The notes under the pieces were generated by a model. That model was given only the letters and a program-made list of their open reading frames with translations. It searched no databases and was not told where the DNA came from. A program made the position numbers and the translations under genes. This document shows positions 1 to 5,108 of a stretch of 5,728 nt of DNA, piece by piece; within the stretch, counting starts at the first letter, position 1; each line of letters begins with the position of its first letter. Where the stretch lies: assembly GCA_026710565.1 (NCBI GenBank), contig JAPOQV010000662.1, forward strand, positions 1 to 5,728, given 5' to 3'. The DNA comes from Spirochaetaceae bacterium (GTDB lineage Bacteria; Spirochaetota; Spirochaetia; SZUA-6; Bin103).

Positions 1-288
1 CGTGAGGCCGTACACGAACGGGCGCAGGTGAAACCGCCCCTCCACGTCCACGAACCGCAGCCGCTGCGGCGGCTGCAGAATGCGGTCCTGATCAACCAGC
101 CGGGGGGCGTAGGGGGCGACGAACTCGGCGAAAAAGGCGCCCATATAGAAGAGTCCCAGCACGCCCAGAGCGGCCACGGCGACGCGGTGGCGCAGGAACT
201 TCCAGCGGATGAGCTGCCACTGCGAGGCGACGAAGAGCCGCTCTTCGGACGGAGCCGTGGTGGCGGCCGGAACCGCCGGTTGCGCCAC
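1..288 (-). CDS. ABC transporter permease, DppC/OppC-like (N-terminal part, runs off left edge)
   Basis: Inner-membrane subunit of a peptide/oligosaccharide-type ABC importer; only the first 96 residues are visible and the reading frame stays open at base 1. A polar N-terminus of about 35 residues (rich in Ala/Pro, then SQWQLIRWKFLRHR) leads into a single membrane segment at about residues 37-60 (VAVAALGVLGLFYMGAFFAEFVAPYAP), the usual opening of DppC-type permeases. The following stretch (RFVDVEGRFHLRPFVYGL) matches my memory of the DppC subgroup with a long periplasmic insertion before the transport domain. A GTG start at 288 is chosen because GGGAGG lies 8 bases upstream; another in-frame GTG at 297 overlaps that ribosome site and is unlikely. 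The gene follows the DppB-like gene after 15 bases, so the two should form one heteromeric channel. The EAA loop that contacts the ATPase is outside the window. Substrate unknown. Confidence 0.85.
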   Translation of the reverse strand, partial: MAQPAVPAATTAPSEERLFVASQWQLIRWKFLRHRVAVAALGVLGLFYMGAFFAEFVAPYAPRLVDQDRILQPPQRLRFVDVEGRFHLRPFVYGLT

Positions 289-296
289 GTCAGACA

Positions 297-302
297 CCTC
301 CC
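297..302 (-). promoter_or_regulatory. Shine-Dalgarno site deciding the DppC-like start
   Basis: On the minus strand GGGAGG occupies 302 down to 297, just after the TGA stop of the DppB-like gene. It sits 8 bases before GTG at 288 and directly on top of the alternative GTG at 297. This spacing favours the 288 start. An ATG at 304-302 overlapping the stop is in another frame and terminates after four codons. Confidence 0.65.
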
Positions 303-303
303 A

Positions 304-1290
304 TCAGACTGCCTCGCGAATACGTGGATCGAGCCACGCCAGCAGGACGTCGGACAGGAGCGTCCCGATCACCGTCAGGACGCTGAGCACGAAGATGATG
401 CTTCCTGCCAGGAACATGTCCTGGGTGAGCAGCGCCGACAGCAGCACCGGCGCTATGGTCGGCAGGCCCAGCACGATCGAGGTCAGCAGAGCGCCGTTGA
501 CCATCTCCGGCAGCGTGTAGCCGATGGTGCTGACTACCGGGTTGAGCGCGGCGCGAAACGGGTACTTGTAGAGCAGCCGGCGCTCGGTCAGCCCCTTGGC
601 GCGCGCCACCATCACGTACGGCCGGTGCAGCTCGTCGAGCATGTTGGCGCGCATGATGCGGATCAGGCTTGCGGTCCCGGCGGTGCCGACGATCAGCGCC
701 GGGATCCACAGGTGCGAGAGCAAGTCGACGAACTTGCCCAGGCTCCACGAAGCGGTGAGATATTCCTTGGAAAACAGCCCCACCGCCGCCTTGCCCGTCC
801 ACAGAAAGAACAGCCACAGAAAGATCAGGGCGAACAGGAAATTGGGCACCGCAAGGCCGACGAATCCGACGCTCGTGAACAGGTAGTCACGCACGGAGTA
901 CTGGTTGATTGCCGACGTGTTGCCGATCGGAATGGCGATGATGTACACCACCAGAAGCGAGCTGAAGGCGATCAAAATGGTCCATGGCAGCCGCTCGTAC
1001 AGGAGGCTCTTCACCGACTGGTTCCACGCGAACGATCGTCCCAGATCGCCGCGGATCAGGCTGGACACCCACTTCCAGTACTGCACGTACACCGGTTGAT
1101 TCAGCCCGTAGCGTTCGCGCAGGGCGTCGATCATGCCCTGCTCCACGATCTGACCGAATTGTCTGAGGCCCGCCACATAGGTATCGACGAAGTCCCCTGC
1201 CGGAGCCTGGATAATCAGGAACGACAGGATCGACACGGCGATCAGCGTCGGGATCATGAGAAGCACGCGCCGGACGATGAACTTCAACAT
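304..1290 (-). CDS. ABC transporter permease, DppB/OppB-like
   Basis: Complete 328-residue inner-membrane permease of the binding-protein-dependent importer family, a typical length for DppB-type subunits. The N-terminus (MLKFIVRRVLLMIPTLIAVS) is the characteristic short basic leader plus first membrane helix at about 8-28. Further hydrophobic segments lie at about 103-125, 138-165, 190-212, 255-278 and 295-318. RYGLNQPVYVQYWKW (60-74) and GDLGRSF (81-87) are conserved landmarks of the periplasmic loop. The cytoplasmic EAA loop that docks the ATPase is at about 224-251 (VMVARAKGLTERRLLYKYPF). Near the C-terminus, LPTIAPVLLSALLTQD replaces the more common PGLG-type sequence, as in the subgroup that pairs with long-insert DppC proteins. 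It ends in DPRIREAV, standard for the family. The ATG start has only a weak ribosome site (GAG-like) upstream. It heads the leftward transporter operon; no solute-binding protein precedes it. Substrate (peptide, sugar or other) cannot be assigned. Confidence 0.93.
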   Translation of the reverse strand: MLKFIVRRVLLMIPTLIAVSILSFLIIQAPAGDFVDTYVAGLRQFGQIVEQGMIDALRERYGLNQPVYVQYWKWVSSLIRGDLGRSFAWNQSVKSLLYERLPWTILIAFSSLLVVYIIAIPIGNTSAINQYSVRDYLFTSVGFVGLAVPNFLFALIFLWLFFLWTGKAAVGLFSKEYLTASWSLGKFVDLLSHLWIPALIVGTAGTASLIRIMRANMLDELHRPYVMVARAKGLTERRLLYKYPFRAALNPVVSTIGYTLPEMVNGALLTSIVLGLPTIAPVLLSALLTQDMFLAGSIIFVLSVLTVIGTLLSDVLLAWLDPRIREAV

Positions 1291-1303
1291 GAGATCGCTC
1301 GGC

Positions 1304-1309
1304 TATAGT
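1304..1309 (+). promoter_or_regulatory. Possible -10 element in the divergent intergenic region
   Basis: The 47-base space between the divergent transporter and oxidoreductase genes (1291-1337) contains TATAGT, one mismatch from the sigma-70 -10 consensus and conspicuous in such GC-rich DNA. It would start transcription near 1316, about 20 bases before the oxidoreductase ATG. No convincing -35 hexamer is seen; a weak TTCAAC lies at 1283-1288 with short spacing. The core CTATAG is palindromic, so the opposite strand (TACTAT) could also serve the transporter operon. Confidence 0.25.
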
Positions 1310-1320
1310 ACCGCATCACA

Positions 1321-1325
1321 AGGAG
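1321..1325 (+). promoter_or_regulatory. Shine-Dalgarno site of the oxidoreductase gene
   Basis: AGGAG (within AAGGAGAA) lies 12 bases before the ATG at 1338, slightly longer than the usual spacing. It is the only good ribosome site in the divergent gap and supports this start. Confidence 0.55.
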
Positions 1326-1337
1326 AACGGCAGAGAC

Positions 1338-2360
1338 ATGGCAACCGTCGCGTTCGTGACCGAGGAGGGCGCCGCACACCAGGCGCCGTATCGCGAGGCG
1401 ATCGACAGCATCGCCGCAATCGACCGGGCGCTGCTCATGGATCCGGCAGGCACGACGCTCGATGAGTCCCGGCGCGCGTGCGGGGCCAAGGTGCAGGCGG
1501 CCGAGACGTCGGTGGAGGCGCTGCTCGCCCACGGCGTCCCGGACATGGCGATCGTGACCATGATCGGCGCCCACGCGCCGGCCGTGATCGAGCCGCTGCT
1601 GGACGCGGGCGTGCACGTGATGGCGGAGAAGCCCTCCTGCGTGCATCCCGACCAGTTCGAGGGCCTGGTGCAGGTCGCTGAGCGGCGCGGCGTGCACCTG
1701 ATGATGGCGTTCGCGCAGCGCCGCGACCCGGTCAAGGTCGACGCCCAGCGGATCATCGCGGAGGGCGGCATCGGATCGCTGTACGCGGTGCAGGCGTCGC
1801 AGGTGAGCGACCAGGCGCGCATCCCGGGCAAGGTGGCCACGGACGACTGGACTTTCCGCAAGGCGTTGGCCGGCGGCGGCCACCTCACGTGGCTCGGCAT
1901 CCACGCCCTGGACCTGATCCGCTGGCTCACCGGCGGGGAGATCGAGGCGGTGCAGGCGATGGCGCCCGTGGTCGGCGGCCAGCCGATCGACGTGGAGGAC
2001 CTGGCCCTGGTCAACCTCCGCTTCGCCGGCGGCGCTCACGGATCGCTGTTCTCCGGCTACCTGATGGAGCAGAAGGCAGGGCACGCCACCATCACCGTGT
2101 ACGGCGACGCCGGCTGGCTGCGCATCAACGTCGCCGAGCAGGGGCGGCTGGAGTGGACGGCCACCGGCCAGCCCACCCGCGTGGTGAGCTACGCGGGCCG
2201 GGGCGGAGGCTACACGCCCTGGGTGAAGGCCGCGCTTGCGGCATGCATGGGCGAGGCGGAGCCGCCGGTCACCGCGCGCGACGGGCTGGCCGCGCTGCGC
2301 ATCATCCACGCCGCCTACCAATCGGCCGCCGAGGGGCGCACCGTGGACGTGCCCGGGTGA
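1338..2360 (+). CDS. Gfo/Idh/MocA-family oxidoreductase with atypical nucleotide-binding loop
   Basis: Predicted cytoplasmic NAD(P)-type dehydrogenase of 340 residues, the usual size for this family, whose members oxidise or epimerise sugars, inositols and related polyols. The N-terminal Rossmann-like half ends in the family signature AEKPSCVHPDQ (EKP at 97-99). The C-terminal alpha/beta domain carries GGGHLTWLGIHALDL at 179-193, equivalent to the catalytic-region motif, with the conserved His189 and Asp192; the Asp that usually follows the Gly-Gly-Gly-x-Leu stretch is Trp185. Oddly, the first strand (MATVAFVTEEGAAHQAPYRE) has no GxGxxG dinucleotide loop, so the cofactor contact at the pyrophosphate is changed or cofactor use is altered. 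The start is supported by AGGAG upstream. It is first in a plus-strand unit with two PhyH-type dioxygenases, which suggests joint oxidation of one substrate. Family membership is firm; substrate and cofactor are unknown. Confidence 0.88.
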   Translation: MATVAFVTEEGAAHQAPYREAIDSIAAIDRALLMDPAGTTLDESRRACGAKVQAAETSVEALLAHGVPDMAIVTMIGAHAPAVIEPLLDAGVHVMAEKPSCVHPDQFEGLVQVAERRGVHLMMAFAQRRDPVKVDAQRIIAEGGIGSLYAVQASQVSDQARIPGKVATDDWTFRKALAGGGHLTWLGIHALDLIRWLTGGEIEAVQAMAPVVGGQPIDVEDLALVNLRFAGGAHGSLFSGYLMEQKAGHATITVYGDAGWLRINVAEQGRLEWTATGQPTRVVSYAGRGGGYTPWVKAALAACMGEAEPPVTARDGLAALRIIHAAYQSAAEGRTVDVPG

Positions 2361-2361
2361 T

Positions 2362-2433
2362 CCGGCCGGCCGCACGCGCTACGCTGCTCGGACCGTGACC
2401 GCTACCGGCACCGACTCCCTGCTTGCCGGCCGG
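2362..2433 (+). repeat. 9-bp inverted repeat flanking the first dioxygenase start
   Basis: CCGGCCGGC at 2362-2370 and its exact reverse complement GCCGGCCGG at 2425-2433 bracket the GTG start at 2395, leaving a 54-base loop. Each arm is also nearly self-palindromic. In mRNA this could fold around the initiation region, where no ribosome site is evident. It may equally be chance in GC-rich DNA. Confidence 0.3.
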
Positions 2434-3216
2434 CGCGAGGACTTCGCCGGCCTGACCGTCCGCGAGCAGCACGCGTTCTTCGCCGACAACGGCTTCCTGT
2501 GGATCCCGGACGCCGTGACGCCCGAGCAGGTGGCGTGCATCGTCGAGGAGATGGGCGGCGATGAGGCGCCCAGCCGGCTGGAGTTCGACGAGCACTGGCC
2601 GGCGGGCACCCTCGCCCAGATCATTCCCTGCCCGGCGGTGCTCGGCGCGCTACGTGCCTGCTACGGCGCCGACATCCGCTTCTTCAAGGGCGTGTTCGCG
2701 ACCTGGAGGCAGCAGAGCGACGACAGCCTGGCGCGCGGGCGGCAGATCCTGCACCGCGACTACACCGGCTTCGCGCCGCCGGAGGACCCGCGCAACACGC
2801 AGGCGTCGTGGTGCAACGTGGGCTTCTACTTCATCGACCTTGAAGTCGGCGAAGGCCCGCTGTGGGTCGTTCCCGGCAGCCACCGCTTCGCCGACCTGCA
2901 CAACCGCAACACCCTGGAGGAGCACGCCCCCGAGGCGCGCATGGTGCTGGCCAAGGCCGGCGACGCGGTGTTGTTCCACTGCCGGACCATCCACGCGGGC
3001 GGCGTCATGGGCTCCCGGCGGCCACGGCCGAGCGCGTTTTTCTCGTACCGACCCGGCTGGGCCGCCCCGCTCTCGCCGGTCGAGGAGTGGCCGGACGAGG
3101 TGGTCCGTACCGCGCCGCCCGAGCTGCGGGCGCTGCTCGCGGGTCAGAACGACGGCGTGCCGGTCGGCCCGGAGGGCATCCTGGTTGTGGCACGGGCTGG
3201 CGCAGGCGAGGATTAG
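2395..3216 (+). CDS. Phytanoyl-CoA dioxygenase (PhyH) family protein, first of two
   Basis: Predicted cytoplasmic non-haem Fe(II)/2-oxoglutarate-dependent oxygenase of 273 residues, a normal length for bacterial PhyH-like proteins. The N-terminal REQHAFFADNGFLWIPDAVTP (about 23-43) is the family opening. The double-stranded beta-helix core supplies the iron triad: His120 and Asp122 in QILHRDYTGF, and His200 in LFHCRTIHAGG. GPLWVVPGSHRF (154-165) is the typical turn before the distal His, and an Arg in the RRPRPS stretch (208-213) probably binds the 2-oxoglutarate carboxylate. GTG at 2395 is the only sensible start after the oxidoreductase stop: the open frame reaches back to 2236 but would overlap that gene by over 100 bases and adds only low-complexity Arg/Pro-rich sequence. 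No clear ribosome site precedes the GTG. It lies 34 bases after the oxidoreductase and 6 before the second dioxygenase. Substrate unknown; probably a small-molecule hydroxylase. Confidence 0.88.
   Translation: MTATGTDSLLAGRREDFAGLTVREQHAFFADNGFLWIPDAVTPEQVACIVEEMGGDEAPSRLEFDEHWPAGTLAQIIPCPAVLGALRACYGADIRFFKGVFATWRQQSDDSLARGRQILHRDYTGFAPPEDPRNTQASWCNVGFYFIDLEVGEGPLWVVPGSHRFADLHNRNTLEEHAPEARMVLAKAGDAVLFHCRTIHAGGVMGSRRPRPSAFFSYRPGWAAPLSPVEEWPDEVVRTAPPELRALLAGQNDGVPVGPEGILVVARAGAGED
3208..3212 (+). promoter_or_regulatory. Shine-Dalgarno site of the second dioxygenase, inside the preceding gene
   Basis: GAGGA at 3208-3212 overlaps the last codons of the first dioxygenase and lies 10 bases before the ATG at 3223. 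It supports that start and suggests coupled translation of the pair. Confidence 0.55.
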
Positions 3217-3222
3217 CCGAAC

Positions 3223-4095
3223 ATGACCACGACGTTGCCGGTCGGCGCGCATGATCTGGACCGGTGGCGGGCCGACGGTTTTCTGGTGGTGCGCGGGCTG
3301 TGGGAGCGGGATGAGATCGCCGCCTGCATCGAGCGGTTCGCGGCCGTCACCGCGGACCGGCAACCGATCCCCGGGCACTGGGACCCCGACCCGGACAGCG
3401 ACGATCCGCTCCTGCGCTGCCCGCGCATCATGCACCCGCACCGTTTCGACGAGCTGGCGCTGCGCATGCTGCTCGACCCGCGGATCGAGGCGGTGCTGAC
3501 AGCGCTGATGGACGAGGAGCCGATCGCCGCCCAGTCGATGTTCTACTTCAAGCCGCCCGGCTCCAAGGGACAGGCGCTGCACCAGGACAACTACTACCTG
3601 CGCGTGCGCCCGCATACCTGCATCGCGGCGTGGACGGCGGTGGACCGCTCGGTCCCCGAGAACGGCGGCCTGTACGTCTGCCCGGGCACGCACACGATGG
3701 AGGTGGCGTGTCCGGAGGTGGCCGATCCGGAGCAGAGCTTCACCACCCACTTCGTACGGCCCCCCGGCGGGGTGTCGCCGGTACCGGTCGAGCTGGACCC
3801 GGGCGACGTGCTGTTCTTCGGCGGCAGCATCGTGCACGGCTCGCGGTCGAACGCCTCCGACCACGAGTGGCGGCGCAGCTTCATCTGCCATTACCTGCCG
3901 GCGAGCTCCCATGAGCTGTCCCGGTACTACAGCCCGACCCTGCGCTTCGACGGGCGCGAGTACGACTTCGCCGACGCGAGCGGCGGCGGCCCATGCGGCA
4001 CTGCGTTCGCCGACGGCCTGGTGCCCGGCCGGTGGGAGGAGGTGCGGCGCCTCGGGCTCCGTCCGGCGGCGGACGGAAGCGTCCCCGGCACGTAG
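3223..4095 (+). CDS. Phytanoyl-CoA dioxygenase (PhyH) family protein, second of two
   Basis: Complete 290-residue Fe(II)/2-oxoglutarate oxygenase, clearly of the PhyH family but not a recent duplicate of its neighbour: the two share the fold motifs, not continuous sequence. The N-terminus LDRWRADGFLVVRGLWERDE (12-31) is classic. Iron ligands are His120 and Asp122 in ALHQDNYYLRVRP and His205 in GSIVHGSRSN, and Arg218 in HEWRRSFICHY is the likely 2-oxoglutarate anchor. PENGGLYVCPGTHTM (145-159) precedes the distal His as usual. The HQDNYY form with TCIAAWTAVD after it is common in bacterial PhyH proteins of unknown substrate, whereas the first gene carries HRDYTG, so the two probably act on different molecules or different positions. 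Start ATG has GAGGA 10 bases upstream. It is last in the plus-strand unit; a hairpin follows immediately. Role in hydroxylating a small organic molecule is inferred. Confidence 0.92.
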   Translation: MTTTLPVGAHDLDRWRADGFLVVRGLWERDEIAACIERFAAVTADRQPIPGHWDPDPDSDDPLLRCPRIMHPHRFDELALRMLLDPRIEAVLTALMDEEPIAAQSMFYFKPPGSKGQALHQDNYYLRVRPHTCIAAWTAVDRSVPENGGLYVCPGTHTMEVACPEVADPEQSFTTHFVRPPGGVSPVPVELDPGDVLFFGGSIVHGSRSNASDHEWRRSFICHYLPASSHELSRYYSPTLRFDGREYDFADASGGGPCGTAFADGLVPGRWEEVRRLGLRPAADGSVPGT

Positions 4096-4100
4096 CGTCC

Positions 4101-4122
4101 CGGCTGCTCAGTTCAGCAGCCG
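4101..4122. terminator. Hairpin in the convergent junction, candidate bidirectional terminator
   Basis: A perfect 8-bp stem, CGGCTGCT (4101-4108) and AGCAGCCG (4115-4122) around a 6-base loop, starts 5 bases after the TAG of the second dioxygenase. It covers the stop codon of the convergent nucleotidyltransferase gene. Position between two converging units fits a terminator for both strands. There is no T-run on either side, so an intrinsic mechanism would be weak; it may instead stabilise 3' ends. Confidence 0.45.
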
Positions 4123-4920
4123 CGGATATGCGCCGCCGAGCGATCCTTCATGGAAGCGGATGCCGTCCTCCGCAAGAGCGCGCTCGAGCGCCGGCGGATC
4201 GCCACGAAACAGACGGGCGCTGGCATCCAGGACGCAGGTCCCGGCCTGCTCGTATGGCAGCCTGTCGATGATGGCCGCCGCCTGATCCAGCGCCGTCCGC
4301 CACGTCACCGCCAGCGCGCGGGCGTCGGGCCGACTGCCCTCGAACGCCAACTGCGCGATCTCCGGCGCCGAATAGTGCGTCGTCCGGCGCGCATGCTCCA
4401 GAAGGGAGCCGGGACCGAACCCCGGGTCCTTGCCGCATGCCGCCCACAGCAGGTACCCCAGCGGCTGCAGCCGCTCCTGAGAGCTGATCGCGTCGACCCA
4501 GTCGCGGACCTCGAGCCTGCCGACCAGGGCCAGCACCTTGTTCGACGCCAGGTCGAACGGATGCAGCGTGAGTCCCAGCTCCTCGTGCTCCATGAGCGGA
4601 AAGAACCGGAACGCGCTGTCGCGAGCCCATTCCATGCGCACCTCGTCGCGCGACTTGCGTATGACCGCCTCGATGAAGCCCGGCAGCTCGCGCACCGTCT
4701 CGATCGTGTAGCCATGCAGCTCCAGGAGCCGCCGGTCGGCAGCGAACGAGACGTGGACCGCCGCCTCGGCATCGTGAAACACGTCGATGTCGCGGGAGAC
4801 GCGCCCGCTGCCCAGGAGCAGGTTCAGCGCCACCCCGCCGGCCACGTAGCTGACGCCGGCCTCCTTGCGCTGCTCGGCTACGAGACGGCAGATCCCGCGT
4901 TGGAAGTCCGTGAGAGCCAA
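4108..4920 (-). CDS. AbiEii/AbiGii-type nucleotidyltransferase (toxin-like)
   Basis: Cytoplasmic 270-residue protein of the nucleotidyltransferase fold related to the AbiEii/MenT toxins, which in studied members transfer nucleotides to RNA such as tRNA 3' ends. The N-terminus gives SYVAGGVALNLLLGSGRVSRDIDVFHD (24-50), holding the paired glycines (28-29) and the acidic metal pair Asp44 and Asp46 preceded by Ser42. HPFDLASNKVLALVGRLEVRDWVDAI (120-145) matches the second hallmark region, with Lys128 and Asp140/Asp143. The remaining C-terminal part, including a SARLFRGD stretch near 234-241, is shared by a subgroup I recall from other genomes but cannot name. The TTG start at 4920 is chosen because GAGGA sits 8 bases upstream and the sequence aligns from there. 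Its first 43 bases lie inside the preceding small gene, indicating translational coupling. A housekeeping or unlinked enzyme is possible; a toxin role is inferred from family and pairing. Confidence 0.85.
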   Translation of the reverse strand: MALTDFQRGICRLVAEQRKEAGVSYVAGGVALNLLLGSGRVSRDIDVFHDAEAAVHVSFAADRRLLELHGYTIETVRELPGFIEAVIRKSRDEVRMEWARDSAFRFFPLMEHEELGLTLHPFDLASNKVLALVGRLEVRDWVDAISSQERLQPLGYLLWAACGKDPGFGPGSLLEHARRTTHYSAPEIAQLAFEGSRPDARALAVTWRTALDQAAAIIDRLPYEQAGTCVLDASARLFRGDPPALERALAEDGIRFHEGSLGGAYPRLLN

Positions 4921-5102
4921 TCGAGCAGTCCTCTGGCCTCGATAAAACCGCTGGTGTCAGCGCACGACGCGATCCGGCGCAGCACCATGGTCGCGACGTC
5001 CCGTTGCTGCAGATCGAGGTCGGGCCTGAGATCCCACAGGCACTGCGCGCGATAGCGGCCCGCCAGCGCGTGCAGCCGGCGTTCGAACGCCTGCCGGTCC
5101 AC
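4878..5102 (-). CDS. Small helical protein paired with the AbiEii-type gene; candidate antitoxin or partner
   Basis: A 74-residue protein that I cannot assign to a named family. It looks alpha-helical: an amphipathic basic stretch at 4-21 (QAFERRLHALAGRYRAQC), a CLWDLRPDLD segment at 21-30, then two probable helices at 35-47 and 52-65. The Leu-Trp-Asp segment followed by a helical repeat is reminiscent of short proteins of the DUF6922 type found before nucleotidyltransferase genes, a resemblance from memory only. There is no signal peptide or membrane segment. It starts with GTG preceded by GAGG at a 4-base gap, begins 6 bases after the GH4 stop in the same frame, and overlaps the nucleotidyltransferase gene by 43 bases. 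The tight arrangement argues for a real gene and for a partner of the nucleotidyltransferase. It is far shorter than a classical AbiEi antitoxin and shows no obvious winged-helix sequence. Confidence 0.65.
   Translation of the reverse strand: MDRQAFERRLHALAGRYRAQCLWDLRPDLDLQQRDVATMVLRRIASCADTSGFIEARGLLDWLSRTSNAGSAVS
4929..4933 (-). promoter_or_regulatory. Shine-Dalgarno site deciding the TTG start of the nucleotidyltransferase
   Basis: On the minus strand GAGGA occupies 4933 down to 4929, inside the small upstream gene, with 8 bases to the TTG at 4920. The spacing is ideal and makes the rare TTG codon credible; no in-frame ATG or GTG nearby has an equal site. A weak start codon may keep the toxin-like product below its partner. 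Confidence 0.6.
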
Positions 5103-5108
5103 TACGCC

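Noticed and set aside
304..1290. Visibly lower GC in the permease gene than in the dioxygenase genes, as a sign of transfer
   Set aside because: Membrane proteins use many Phe, Ile and Leu codons, which lowers GC without any transfer; no mobile-element trace is nearby.
28..1308. 426-residue plus-strand open frame opposite the transporter genes
   Set aside because: It is antisense to two clear permease genes, its translation is rich in Arg, Gln, His and Asp with no recognisable domain, and such long shadows are common in GC-rich DNA.
1284..2375. 363-residue minus-strand open frame opposite the oxidoreductase
   Set aside because: The plus strand encodes recognisable oxidoreductase motifs with a ribosome site; the antisense product is His/Arg/Gly-rich without domains.
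2236..2394. N-terminal extension of the first dioxygenase
   Set aside because: The added residues overlap the oxidoreductase gene by over 100 bases and are Arg/Pro/Ser-rich frame shadow; homologous sequence begins after the GTG at 2395.
2650..3912. 420-residue minus-strand open frame opposite both dioxygenases
   Set aside because: It spans two well-supported genes and their junction, with low-complexity Arg/Val/Ala-rich sequence and no family motifs.
4150..5055. 301-residue plus-strand open frame opposite the nucleotidyltransferase
   Set aside because: The minus strand carries clear nucleotidyltransferase motifs, and the plus-strand product resembles nothing and looks like a complementary-strand artefact.
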